NCBI RefSeq assembly: GCF_002286915.1
Contig: NZ_MVOG01000009.1
Span: 18,859-82,858 of the forward strand
DNA length: 64,000 bases
Source of the DNA: Bifidobacterium italicum
Lineage (GTDB): Bacteria > Actinomycetota > Actinomycetes > Actinomycetales > Bifidobacteriaceae
Reading direction: 5' to 3'
The first letter of the stretch is position 1, and every line of letters begins with the position of its first letter. Below, one piece after another: positions 1-13,034 of the stretch. Made by a program: the position numbers and the translations under genes. The notes beneath the pieces were generated by a model that saw only the letters and a program-made list of their open reading frames with translations, did not search any database and was not told the origin of the DNA.

Positions 1-1
1 C

Positions 2-58
2 GCCAAGGACGAGACGACGCCGCTCGTCGAACCCCTCGACGACGCCGATAACGACTGA
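2..58 (+). CDS. C-terminal end of an unidentified protein (partial)
   Basis: The first bases read in frame as the last 18 residues of a protein whose start lies outside the window. The tail is acidic (PLVEPLDDADND) and ends in TGA at 56-58. A strong hairpin begins 24 bases later, as expected at the end of a transcription unit. Nothing in these residues identifies the family, so no function is assigned. Confidence 0.55.
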   Translation, partial: AKDETTPLVEPLDDADND

Positions 59-81
59 TCCCGCCAGCTGATAACGCAAAA

Positions 82-123
82 CGCGCCGGCGACGAACGGT
101 GTCCACCGTCCGTCGCCGGCGCG
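82..123 (+). terminator. Hairpin terminator after the first gene
   Basis: A GC-rich stem pairs 82-101 with 104-123 with single-base bulges; the outer 13 bases of each arm pair perfectly. It follows the TGA at 56-58. The minus-strand side is followed by a short T-rich stretch, so it could also end minus-strand transcripts from the alpha-xylosidase remnant. Confidence 0.6.
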
Positions 124-140
124 TCCATGTTCCCGCCGCC

Positions 141-597
141 CTACGCGGCGTGAGGGGTCAGGTCAGCCATCGACACTTGCCCGGGACGGCCGGTCAGCCG
201 CGTGTAGCACTCGAGGATCCGCTTCGGCGTCGATCCGTAGATCGCACAGAAGTCGATCGTCTCGTCCGGGGCCGAGCACCGCACGTCCTCGGCGTCGACG
301 GCGTCCACTTCGAAGGAGACGCGGCCGCGGTCGTTAACGAAGACACGGCGACCACCGCCCGTCATAGAGAACGGGATGTCCTTGCACCGCCGCTCGGAGG
401 CGGTGCCGACGTCCGCGTTCCAGATGCCAACGCTCTGGCCGTTCTTCACAAACGCGGCGAATCGCGCATCCAGTCCATAGACGGTCTCGCCGACGCCGCG
501 CAACAGCCGGACCGACTTGAACCCGTGCGATCGGTCCTTCGCGAGTCCCGTCACACATCACGCCGAACTCGCCGTCGCCATGCGTGACGACGCTCAT
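141..597 (-). pseudogene. GH31 alpha-xylosidase remnant (truncated at both ends)
   Basis: The minus strand encodes about 137 residues resembling the N-terminal beta-sandwich of YicI/XylS-type GH31 alpha-xylosidases. Recognisable pieces are GETVYGLDARFAAFVKNGQS, the IPFSMT segment, RVFVNDRGRVSFEV, and AIYGSTPKRILECYTRLTGRP. Full enzymes are about 750-780 residues, and the catalytic barrel with both acidic residues is absent. Upstream coding resemblance (an MSVVTHGDGEFGV-like segment near 597) lies in another frame, pointing to an added frameshift. A stop follows shortly after the recognisable part. It is a decaying fragment and is not expected to be active. Confidence 0.65.
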
Positions 598-737
598 ATA
601 GTCGCGGTCGCCGGCACCGTCCTGCGCGCTCGGGAAGCCGGTTCCCTACGCGGCACCGCGCCACCGGGTGACGCGTTGCGCGGAAGATGCGGTCCACCAT
701 ATGCCGGTCGCCGACGCGCCGGCGCGACACACGCGAT

Positions 738-766
738 TTGCATTTGTTCGCGGCCGCGGGTATCGT
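738..766 (+). promoter_or_regulatory. Possible tRNA-Ala promoter
   Basis: TTGCAT and TATCGT hexamers are separated by 17 bases, 36 bases upstream of the tRNA. The match to the consensus is only moderate. An inverted repeat (GTTGTC...GACAAC, 774-796) lies between the promoter and the tRNA. Confidence 0.3.
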
Positions 767-802
767 TAGGCGAGTTGTCATGCGGAGCACGACAACATCC
801 AC

Positions 803-875
803 GGGGCTGTAGCTCAGTTGGTAGAGCGCTTCGTTCGCATCGAAGAGGTCGTGGTTTCGATTACCATCAGCTCCA
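803..875 (+). tRNA. tRNA-Ala (anticodon CGC)
   Basis: The 73-base sequence folds as a cloverleaf. The acceptor stem GGGGCTG pairs with CAGCTCC and includes the G3:U70 wobble pair that is the identity element of tRNA-Ala. The anticodon stem CTTCG/CGAAG encloses the loop TTCGCAT, giving anticodon CGC, which reads GCG codons. The T-arm is GTGGT-TTCGATT-ACCAT. The discriminator base is A and CCA is not encoded. Confidence 0.93.
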
Positions 876-878
876 CTA

Positions 879-921
879 GAGCCGCTGCATTCATTCCACC
901 GCAGCGGCTCTTTTCGTTTTT
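879..921 (+). terminator. Rho-independent terminator of tRNA-Ala
   Basis: A perfect 10-base-pair stem (GAGCCGCTGC with GCAGCGGCTC) with a 12-base loop is followed by TTTTCGTTTTT. It starts four bases after the tRNA. Confidence 0.88.
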
Positions 922-1142
922 CAGACGCCGCTTTCAACATGCGACGTTTCAATCGCACCCTATGCTTCCAGACCCGGCTCGCCGGCATCGGGCAGGTCCT
1001 GCACCGAAAGCCGGTAGTCGAAATCGATGAAAACGGGCAGTATCCCCCATGCCGTTCCTCGCTGATATACACTGTGGTTCCGCAAGTATAGGCCGATGCA
1101 GCAGCGCGCTTTGCAGCATCACGAATCCGAAAGACAACGCCG

Positions 1143-2240
1143 ATGGAACAGGCACAGGTGAACACGAAGGCGAAGTCAAGCAAGAAGAAAATCGCTGCCA
1201 TCGTGGCGTCCATCATCGCCGTACTGCTCATTGCCGGAGATTGGATGGCGTCTGCGATGGTGTATGACGAGAATTTCAATCAGCGCTTCGAGAGTTACGA
1301 GCCGCTCAAACGATCTGTCGACGATTTCGACGGCCTGCGGCGCACCCGCTATCAGTTCAGCTCTGACAAAGGGCAGAAGCTGACGGGATACCTGTACAGC
1401 TCGGGAGAAGATCAGCATGGAATCATTGTGATGGCGCACGGTTTTGGCGGAGGCGGCCACAATTCGTATATGGACTTCGCGAACTACTTCGCCCACCATG
1501 GCTACCATGTGTTCGCCTACGACGCCACCGGCAACGACGAAAGCGAGGGTGACGGCGTCGGCGGTCTGCCGCAAGGGGTGGCGGATCTCGATTACGCCAT
1601 CTCTTTCGTGCGCGACAGCGGTCATTTCCCGAATCTGCCGATGGTCCTGTTCGGGCATAGCTGGGGTGCGTACAGCGTGAGCAATGTTCTTACCTACCAT
1701 CCCGAAGTGAAGGCAGTGATCGCATGCTCAGGCTTCAACGCCTCATCCGATTTATTCGCATCGGAAGGAAAGAAGCAGGCGGGAAACGCCATCTATGCAA
1801 TGATGCCCTTCGTGAGGCTGCATGAGTGGCATCGGTTCGGCAAATACGCCTCGAACACCGCGTTGGACGGTTTCTCGAAGAGCAACGCCGCCGTCATGAT
1901 CGTACACAGCTTTGACGATGAGATCGTCCCTGCCGAATACGGTTACGAAACCTATCTCAAACACTACAGGGACGATCCTCGTTTCACCTTCGTCTCCTTT
2001 GAGGATCAAGGGCATGACGACTACTTCCAAGGCGCCTATGCCGATGCGTTCAACAGCGAGTTCGACCAGTGGCGCGCCTCTCTCGACTATGACCCCAATG
2101 ACCCGGCGAACAAGGAGCGTTTCGCGAAGGACAAGGCCGCATACATCGATACGAACCTTGATCGGAAGCAATGGTCCAACTCATTGAACGACGATCTGTT
2201 CAAGCATTTCGTTGATTTCTACGACAGTCATACAGCGTGA
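1143..2240 (+). CDS. Membrane-anchored alpha/beta hydrolase
   Basis: The product is 365 residues. Residues about 17-38 form one hydrophobic segment after a lysine-rich start, so the enzyme is probably tethered to the membrane with the catalytic domain outside. The hydrolase fold shows an oxyanion-type MAHGFGGGG segment, the nucleophile elbow G171-H-S173-W-G175, a candidate acid in HSFDDEIVP, and a candidate base His in DQGHDDY. This layout resembles the YqkD/BAAT-like serine esterase or acyl-aminopeptidase group; the substrate is unknown. It stands alone between the tRNA and the flavodoxin remnant and has only a weak ribosome binding site, so the start is the likeliest but not certain. Confidence 0.8.
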   Translation: MEQAQVNTKAKSSKKKIAAIVASIIAVLLIAGDWMASAMVYDENFNQRFESYEPLKRSVDDFDGLRRTRYQFSSDKGQKLTGYLYSSGEDQHGIIVMAHGFGGGGHNSYMDFANYFAHHGYHVFAYDATGNDESEGDGVGGLPQGVADLDYAISFVRDSGHFPNLPMVLFGHSWGAYSVSNVLTYHPEVKAVIACSGFNASSDLFASEGKKQAGNAIYAMMPFVRLHEWHRFGKYASNTALDGFSKSNAAVMIVHSFDDEIVPAEYGYETYLKHYRDDPRFTFVSFEDQGHDDYFQGAYADAFNSEFDQWRASLDYDPNDPANKERFAKDKAAYIDTNLDRKQWSNSLNDDLFKHFVDFYDSHTA

Positions 2241-2242
2241 TC

Positions 2243-2280
2243 ACGACGTCGCCGGCTTGTCACCCAGTCGGCGACGTCGT
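2243..2280 (+). terminator. Hairpin after the hydrolase gene
   Basis: A perfect 12-base-pair stem (ACGACGTCGCCG with CGGCGACGTCGT) with a 14-base loop starts two bases after the hydrolase stop. There is no clear T-run, so it may act as an RNA 3' stabiliser or a weak terminator. Confidence 0.55.
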
Positions 2281-2399
2281 TCGGCTCAGCGTCCTCGTCC
2301 GGGCTGTTCGACGCCGAGCCGGTCGAGCCGCACGCCGCTAACGTCACCACCGCCGCAAGCCCGAGGAGGCCTTGTCATGATGCGCTTTGTCAGATTCAT
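2281..2399 (-). pseudogene. Frameshifted lipoprotein signal sequence (orphan leader)
   Basis: A minus-strand ATG at 2399 follows a good ribosome binding site (AAGGAAG). It starts MNLTKRIMTR and, after a one-base shift of frame, continues as LLGLAAVVTLAACGSTGSAS, a classic lipoprotein leader with lipobox LAAC. The unshifted frame ends within 37 codons. Bifidobacterial flavodoxin lipoproteins carry just this kind of leader. The neighbouring flavodoxin lacks its own start and lies on the opposite strand, so the leader may have been separated from it by an inversion. That link is inference. Confidence 0.4.
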
Positions 2400-2494
2400 G
2401 GCACTTCCTTGCCAAACCATTTAGCTTGTGCGTTCGCAGCACAGTATGGCACCGGATCGCGAGGAGAACCAATACAGCGGAACGACGATTTTAG

Positions 2495-2971
2495 ACGACG
2501 CTCGTCGCGTATTTCTCGGCGACCGGCAGCACGAAGCGTGTCGCCGAGGACATCGCGACGACCACCGGCGGCACGTTGTTCGCGATCGAACCCGCCGAAG
2601 CGTACACGAGCGACGACCTCAACTACAACAACGCCGACAGCCGGGTCAGCAGGGAGCACGACGACGAAAGCCTGCGCGACGTCAAGCTCAAGACGACCGA
2701 AGTGCCCGACTGGGACCGCTACACGACCGTCTACATCGGCTACCCGATCTGGTGGGGCGTCGCCGCATGGCCGGTGAACACCTTCGTGCGTGCCAATGAC
2801 TTCTCCGGCAAGACGGTCATCCCGTTCTACACCTCCGCAAGTTCGCCGCTAGGCTCGAGCGCGAGCGAACTGGCGAAGCTCGCCAACGGCGGCGACTGGA
2901 AGGATGGACAGCGCTTCAGCTCGTCGGAAAGCGCGCAGAACGTCGAGGCCTGGGTCCGTCAGCAGTCCTGA
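2495..2971 (+). pseudogene. Flavodoxin-family protein without a usable start
   Basis: The frame reads TLVAYFSATGSTKRVAEDIA, the phosphate-binding loop of flavodoxins, then AIEPAEAYTSDDLNYNNADSR and VYIGYPIWWGVAAWPVNTF, and ends at a TGA. This is a nearly complete flavodoxin domain of about 158 residues, expected to bind FMN. A TAG lies directly upstream (2492-2494), and the first internal Met is at 2576, after the phosphate loop. Related proteins are lipoproteins, so the signal peptide and linker are missing here. The body is otherwise intact, suggesting recent inactivation. Confidence 0.65.
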
Positions 2972-3000
2972 GGGCTTGTGGCGAACCGCATGAACAAGTA

Positions 3001-3044
3001 TAAGGCGATGATGCGCATGCAGTCCGATGCGCATCATCGCCTTA
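3001..3044. terminator. Bidirectional terminator hairpin
   Basis: An 18-base-pair perfect stem (TAAGGCGATGATGCGCAT with its complement) encloses an eight-base loop between convergent genes. It is followed on the plus side by TATATGTTT. It serves the flavodoxin remnant and the esterase gene. Confidence 0.8.
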
Positions 3045-3058
3045 TATGTTTCCTTGGC

Positions 3059-5881
3059 TCAGACCCTGTGGCGAACGGTCATCAGCCCTGCCGCCGCACC
3101 GGCGAGCAGCATGGCGCAGACCATCACGAAGGCAACGCTGGAACCGGTAGCACCCAACGGGGACTCGGTCGTCCGGCCCGCGACATACTTGGCGGCCGGC
3201 TTGCCGTGATCAGTGACAGAGGCGGCGGCATCACGTTTGGGTATGCCGGTGGCAGCGCCGGCTGGCTGCTTACCATCAGTACCGTTCTGTTTGCCGCCCG
3301 AACCGTCCGGATGTTCGGTGCCGCCATGTTCGCCGTCGCCCTGATCGGGGTCCTTTGGCGCGCGAACCACAAAGGTCGCAGTCGTATCGTCGGTCGAACC
3401 GTCCACATAGGTCACGGTCACCGGGACGGTGATCGTCATGCCCGCGTCAACGGCGGTCGGCGTATAGGAGACGACGCCGGTCGCCGCATCCACTGCCGCA
3501 CTTGCCGGCGCATCGGCGCCAAGCGCATAGCGCATATGGTCCACGGCCGCGAGATTGCCCGTGACGGCGTCGGTGAAGATCGGCGACTTGGATGACGCCT
3601 CGGCGCTGGACACCGCATCCGTCACGGCATATGCGGGGGTCGTCATCTCGGCGACTGGCACGTTGTACGCGAGCGTGGCCATCGGCGTCGTGGTGTCGAG
3701 ACCCGTCTCGCCGACGAATTGGCGGAACATGCGCAAATGTCCCTGCGCGCTCGGATGCAGCTGCCCATCACCGAAGTCGCGGTCGGCACGCCAACCGGTC
3801 GGATCAGTTTCGAGTTCCTCATTCCACTGTGTGTACTGATCGATGAACATGCAGTCCATGCGGTCAGCGACGCGCTTCATGCGGGCCACCGAACCAGAGT
3901 CGGTACGCAGACGCGAGCGGTACGGGTCGTTCTTGGCCGGCGTGGGGCTGCGCATCACGATGACGGCGTCAGGATTTGTGGCGCGTATGGCGTTCACGAT
4001 CTCTTCGAGATGCCGCTCATAGGAGTCCTGGGTCGCATCGGTGTCGTTCGTGCCGAGCTGAATCGAGATGATGTCCGGATGGTACACCTCCATGCGCTCG
4101 TGGATGTTCCTCACCGTGGAACGCCATGCCTCAGCACCAGAGTCCGCCGCCGCACCGGACACACCGGTATTGACGACGAGGTCGTTCTGACGTCCCAGAT
4201 CCTCCTTGACGTACTGTTCGAACAATTGCGCGATGGATTCGTAGCCGTGCAGATGCATGGCGCCGTGCGTGATCGAATCACCCATGAACAGCCAGACGAG
4301 CGGCCTGCCGGCGTCGGCGACCTTGTCTCGGATCAGCTGCGCCTGCGCGGCATACGCATCCTGCACATGATAGGTGTTGGCGCGCGCGCCGATCGTCCAC
4401 TCGCCTTCGCGGGGCGCGTATCCGTCGATCGTACCCATGACGGCATTCGTGAACTGCTTCGCGATCATCTCATGGCCTTCGGCGTTGAGCACGCCGTTGG
4501 ACATGCCATGCTCAAGGAAGTCGGCGTCGTTCTGGGTGAGCGCCGTGTGATCGACGATGACGACGCGCTGCAACGACTGCGCATCAAGCTGCTTCATGGC
4601 GTCACGCGCCGCCTGCGCGTATTCCTTGACATCCTTGTCCTGATCGGCGCCGAGCACATGCGGCAGCTGCAGAGCGAAGCAGCCGTGTCCGTCGCGCATC
4701 GCGAGCGCGGCGCGCGCCATCGTCACGAGCGAACGGCTGTATGCGTCGAGTCCTTCATGTCCCTTGACGTAGTCCTCGGCACCCACCGCATAGGCGACGG
4801 CCTTTGGATGCACTTTGTCGATCAGCGATGGCAACGCGGCGGCGAAGCCTGCGGCGTCCTGTCCCGAACGGCCCGCATTGATGACGAAGCGCTGCATGCC
4901 GAAGCTGTTCGCCGCCTTCGTCCAACGTTCATACTCCTCGAAACGTCCGATGTAGTTCTGTGCGGTGCCGATGTCCGCGAACCGCCCCTCGGTCTCACGG
5001 CCGCCGCCGAACAGCCAGGTGGCGTCGCCGACCGAATTGTCGAACATCTCCTGCTGGAACACGCCGCTGCGTATGGGATCAGCCGAATCGAGGCGCTGGA
5101 TCCTGACCGAAGCGATGGAACCGTGCAGACCGGGCCATGCTGCATTCGCCAGCACGCTGCCATCCGACATGCCTCCGATTGCGATGGAATCGATGTTCCC
5201 ACGCCAATCCTTGTAGCCGTCCACGGCGCGACCGAAGAATGCCTGCATGAACTGGGTCGTTCCGCGCGTTCCGGACGGTGCATAGGCTATCGGCTTGCCA
5301 TTGTCCACGGAGACCGTCATGCCCTGGCCCGAAAGCTGCATGACGAGATCATGGAATCGTCCGTCCGTGACTGTGACTCCGGGGATTTCCTTGTACCAGT
5401 CCGTACCACCGGCATAGCTGCCGGTCTGCAGCCACACGGTGCCGTTGCGCTGGAGAACAAGTCCTAGAGCGCTGCGCGGCGGCGTCAGCTTGCCCGTGCC
5501 GGCGGTGACGTCGGCACTGTCGGCGATCTCGAGCAGGCTGACGTAGTTGGCGGTCATGGCATCCGCCTTGAAGCGCATCGAGATCCGGATGCCTTCCGAG
5601 GACTGCATGAGTCCTCGGAAGTTCCCCATCTGATCCGCAGGCACCATGAATGCGGTACCGGCGAAGCTCGCCGCGTGTACGTCGTCGGTCCCGTAGGACA
5701 GGCCGTCCTCCATACCCACGCCGCCGGTCATCGTCGGGGCGGCGTTCTCACCGTATGCAGTGGACGCCGTCGCGGCGACAAGCGTGCCGCTCCCCAGTCC
5801 CATCATGCATAGAAGCATAAGCAGCCACAGTCCGAATCGTGATCGGCCACGGGAGGGACCCGCAGATCTTGGAATACGCAT
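3059..5881 (-). CDS. Cell-surface SGNH/GDSL esterase with lectin-like domain and C-terminal anchor
   Basis: The 940-residue product has a signal peptide (about residues 1-45) and a laminin-G/sialidase-lectin-like domain (about 55-245). Next is an SGNH-like region in which the catalytic GDS is replaced by GGG (WLFGGGRETEG). A second SGNH domain looks active: GDSIT with Ser536, NTGVSG, GTND and DGQLHP with His709. A bacterial-Ig-like domain, a Gly/Asp-rich linker and a C-terminal LGATG plus membrane helix plus RHRV follow, suggesting sortase-type or membrane anchoring. The start was chosen for the GGAGAG site before the ATG. It lies 82 bases after galT in the GNB/LNB operon. A role in removing O-acetyl groups from mucin or milk glycans is inferred from context. 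Confidence 0.82.
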   Translation of the reverse strand: MRIPRSAGPSRGRSRFGLWLLMLLCMMGLGSGTLVAATASTAYGENAAPTMTGGVGMEDGLSYGTDDVHAASFAGTAFMVPADQMGNFRGLMQSSEGIRISMRFKADAMTANYVSLLEIADSADVTAGTGKLTPPRSALGLVLQRNGTVWLQTGSYAGGTDWYKEIPGVTVTDGRFHDLVMQLSGQGMTVSVDNGKPIAYAPSGTRGTTQFMQAFFGRAVDGYKDWRGNIDSIAIGGMSDGSVLANAAWPGLHGSIASVRIQRLDSADPIRSGVFQQEMFDNSVGDATWLFGGGRETEGRFADIGTAQNYIGRFEEYERWTKAANSFGMQRFVINAGRSGQDAAGFAAALPSLIDKVHPKAVAYAVGAEDYVKGHEGLDAYSRSLVTMARAALAMRDGHGCFALQLPHVLGADQDKDVKEYAQAARDAMKQLDAQSLQRVVIVDHTALTQNDADFLEHGMSNGVLNAEGHEMIAKQFTNAVMGTIDGYAPREGEWTIGARANTYHVQDAYAAQAQLIRDKVADAGRPLVWLFMGDSITHGAMHLHGYESIAQLFEQYVKEDLGRQNDLVVNTGVSGAAADSGAEAWRSTVRNIHERMEVYHPDIISIQLGTNDTDATQDSYERHLEEIVNAIRATNPDAVIVMRSPTPAKNDPYRSRLRTDSGSVARMKRVADRMDCMFIDQYTQWNEELETDPTGWRADRDFGDGQLHPSAQGHLRMFRQFVGETGLDTTTPMATLAYNVPVAEMTTPAYAVTDAVSSAEASSKSPIFTDAVTGNLAAVDHMRYALGADAPASAAVDAATGVVSYTPTAVDAGMTITVPVTVTYVDGSTDDTTATFVVRAPKDPDQGDGEHGGTEHPDGSGGKQNGTDGKQPAGAATGIPKRDAAASVTDHGKPAAKYVAGRTTESPLGATGSSVAFVMVCAMLLAGAAAGLMTVRHRV

Positions 5882-5912
5882 TGTACAATCTCTCCGTACA
5901 TTGTATTGAATC

Positions 5913-5930
5913 GCCATACCGCGGTATGGC
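5913..5930. promoter_or_regulatory. 18-base perfect palindrome between galT and the esterase
   Basis: GCCATACCGCGGTATGGC is self-complementary and sits in the 82-base gap upstream of the esterase gene. It is flanked by TACAAT...ATTGTA at 5884-5905. It could be an operator or a short hairpin that tunes expression of the esterase; there is no T-run for a classical terminator. Confidence 0.4.
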
Positions 5931-5963
5931 ATCGCTTCGCGGTCGACGATGAGGTCGCCCGCC

Positions 5964-10783
<4,820 letters not shown>

Positions 10784-10834
10784 GCTATCTCCTTGAACTA
10801 TCGAATCATAAAAGATGAATTAAAATAAAGGAAA

Positions 10835-10884
10835 TACGTGGCCGCTTGATTTCCATTGCATGGTTTCCCATACGCGGCCACGTA
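10835..10884 (-). terminator. Intra-operon attenuator between transporter genes and lnpA
   Basis: An 11-base-pair stem (TACGTGGCCGC with its complement) has a 28-base loop. On the minus strand it is followed by a T-rich tract (positions 10834 down to 10811). It looks like a leaky terminator that would lower lnpA-nahK-galT mRNA relative to the importer. Confidence 0.6.
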
Positions 10885-10906
10885 CGTGCAATAGCTGCTA
10901 TCCCCG

Positions 10907-11860
10907 TCAGCCCTTGACGGAACCGGCGGCGAGACCCGCGCGCCAGAAGCGCTGCAGCGTCAGGAACAGCAGAATCACCGGAAGAACGCCAAGCAACGAG
11001 CCCATCATCAGCGCACCACGATCATTGAAGGTGGCGAGCGAGACCATACCGTATAGGCCAAGCGTGACCGGATAGAGATTATCGCTGGAAAGCATCATCA
11101 ACGGCAACAGGAAATTGTTCCATGCAGCGACGAACATGAACAGGAAGATCGTCACCATCGCCGGGGCGAGCAATCGCAGCACAATCGTGAAGAAGATGCG
11201 TGTCTCGCTTGCGCCATCGATGCGGGCGGCCTCAAGCAGTTCGTCGGGTACCGAGCTCTGCGCATAAACGCGTCCGAGGAAGAAACCGAACGGCGAGACG
11301 CATCCCGGGATGATCACGGCGAGCATCGTGTTGTCGAGATGCAGCGAATTGAAGATCGCATACTGCGGAATCGTCAGCAGCGCAGCCGGCATCAGCATCG
11401 CGGCCATGATGATGCCGATCGTCGTGGCCTTGCCACGGAAGCGGAATTTAGCGGTCGCATAGCCGGCCATCACTGCGACGACGGTGCCGATGGCGCCGGA
11501 GACGCACGAGTAGATCAGCGAGTTGCCGACCCAACGCCAGAAGTTGCCGCGTGTCCAGCCGAGCAGGATACCGTAGTTGTCGGCGATTGCATCAGGCAGC
11601 TCGTCAAGCGGCACCGCGAACCACAAGCCGTTGCTGCTGGTCATCTGAGACGGCGTCTTGGTCGATGCGAGGATGGCCCAGTAGATCGGGAACAGGAAAT
11701 ACAGCAACGCGAAGACGAGGATGACCGCGGTCAGCGTCTTCACCGCGAAGTTCGGACGCATCGAACGGGGAAGGTCATTGGCGGTCTTCTCACGAATGCG
11801 GTCTGCCTTGCGCGCTGCGCGCATCGAGCTGCGCGAGCGGGGTTTCATGGTATCGGTCAT
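10907..11860 (-). CDS. GNB/LNB ABC transporter permease (MalG-type)
   Basis: The product is 317 residues with six predicted membrane helices after a basic N-terminal tail. The EAA loop reads ELLEAARIDGASETRIFFTIVLRL, the contact site for the ATPase. It pairs with the preceding permease (its ATG overlaps that gene's stop by four bases) and the solute-binding protein to import GNB and LNB. It corresponds to GltC of characterised bifidobacterial clusters. No ATPase is encoded in the operon, so a shared MsiK-like ATPase elsewhere must energise it. Confidence 0.9.
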   Translation of the reverse strand: MTDTMKPRSRSSMRAARKADRIREKTANDLPRSMRPNFAVKTLTAVILVFALLYFLFPIYWAILASTKTPSQMTSSNGLWFAVPLDELPDAIADNYGILLGWTRGNFWRWVGNSLIYSCVSGAIGTVVAVMAGYATAKFRFRGKATTIGIIMAAMLMPAALLTIPQYAIFNSLHLDNTMLAVIIPGCVSPFGFFLGRVYAQSSVPDELLEAARIDGASETRIFFTIVLRLLAPAMVTIFLFMFVAAWNNFLLPLMMLSSDNLYPVTLGLYGMVSLATFNDRGALMMGSLLGVLPVILLFLTLQRFWRAGLAAGSVKG

Positions 11861-12888
11861 GATTCGTTGACCTTCCTTTCGATGAATGCATACGCCATTG
11901 CGAGCAGACCCGCGATGATCGCCATGACGATCGCGATTGCATTGGACGGGCCTGCGCCCTTCGGGGTCAGGAAGCCACGAGAGCTGTTGAACGCCATCAT
12001 CATCGGCGTGTAGTAGTTGTTGATGCCCGGATCGGCTGTGTGCATGACCTGCGGCTCATTGAACAGCTGGATCGTGCCGACGATCGACAGCAACATTGCG
12101 AGCAGCGCGGCGCCGCGCACGTTCGGCAGCTTGACCTTCATCGCGATCTGCCAGCCGTTGGCGCCGTCGATGCGAGCCGCCTCGTACAGATCATGTGGAA
12201 TAGCCTGAAGCGCCGAGAGGAAGATCAGCATATTGTAGCCGGTGAAGGTCCACGTCGTGATGTTGACCATCGAAGCGAGCACGACGTTGCTTGCGAAGAA
12301 GTCCACATGGATGCCGATGGCGGCAAGGCCTTTGACGATAGGCGAGATCTGTCCGTTGTACAGGTAGACCCAGATGATCGAAGCGATGACGCCCGGGATC
12401 GCATACGGCAGGAAGTAACCGAGACGGAAACCACCGACATGCTTGATGATGAACGAGTCGATCAGCATCGCAAGCACAAGCGCGCTGATGATCATCAGCG
12501 GCACCTGGATCACGGTGTAGATCAGTACACGCCCCATGCCGCCCCAGAACTTGTCCGAAGTGATCACATACTTGAAGTTCTCAAAACCAACGAACTTGTT
12601 GACGACCTCGCCGCCTCCATAGGCTCCACCGGTGGCGACCTGCTGGAAGAAACTCGAGTAGATCGCATAAACGATCGGGAAGACGAATACGAGCAGGAAC
12701 AGGAGCACGAATGGCAGCATGAACATCCAGCCCGTTCGTTCCTCCCTGCGCGCTGCAGGCGACCTGCGTGGCCGGCGCCCGAGTTTGCCGGCCTTGGGCA
12801 CCGCCCCCGACTCAGATCCGCGCGACTCCAACTCATTGGCGTCATGCAGCGTTCTGACATCGGCCGGTGTCGTCGTTGCGGTAGTCAT
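11857..12888 (-). CDS. GNB/LNB ABC transporter permease (MalF-type)
   Basis: The product is 343 residues with a long hydrophilic N-terminus (about 50 residues, ending RRSPAARREERTGWM), then six membrane helices. The EAA loop reads DLYEAARIDGANGWQIAMKVKLP. It is the first of two permeases of the GNB/LNB importer (GltB type). The ATG at 12888 follows AAAGGAG; an upstream in-frame start has no such site. A very strong hairpin separates it from the binding-protein gene. Confidence 0.9.
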   Translation of the reverse strand: MTTATTTPADVRTLHDANELESRGSESGAVPKAGKLGRRPRRSPAARREERTGWMFMLPFVLLFLLVFVFPIVYAIYSSFFQQVATGGAYGGGEVVNKFVGFENFKYVITSDKFWGGMGRVLIYTVIQVPLMIISALVLAMLIDSFIIKHVGGFRLGYFLPYAIPGVIASIIWVYLYNGQISPIVKGLAAIGIHVDFFASNVVLASMVNITTWTFTGYNMLIFLSALQAIPHDLYEAARIDGANGWQIAMKVKLPNVRGAALLAMLLSIVGTIQLFNEPQVMHTADPGINNYYTPMMMAFNSSRGFLTPKGAGPSNAIAIVMAIIAGLLAMAYAFIERKVNES

Positions 12889-12927
12889 CTCAATGCTCCT
12901 TTGCATAGTAAATATCCGAGGAGAGCG

Positions 12928-12981
12928 AAGAGCCTTGGGTGGGTGCCTATGGGATGCCATAGGCACCCACCCAAGGCTCTT
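12928..12981 (-). terminator. 25-base-pair perfect hairpin after the binding-protein gene
   Basis: The arms 12928-12952 and 12957-12981 are fully complementary with a four-base loop. It lies between the solute-binding protein and permease genes with no good T-run in the operon direction. This fits a 3'-protecting hairpin that leaves excess binding-protein mRNA over permease mRNA. Confidence 0.7.
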
Positions 12982-13034
12982 ATATGGATTCGCCCCGGGC
13001 GTCAGCAGCCGTCACAGGGCGAGAAACCGCTCGA

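Noticed and set aside
960..1095. A minus-strand frame ending in a plausible FIDFDYRLSVQDLP-like tail
   Set aside because: Only about 45 codons are open in one frame, with no start or family match, and it overlaps the upstream region of the hydrolase gene; too little to call even a remnant.
3719..5467. Long plus-strand open frame of about 580 codons opposite the esterase gene
   Set aside because: It is the antisense shadow of the esterase gene, which has a signal peptide, catalytic motifs and a ribosome site. GC-rich DNA often leaves such frames open.
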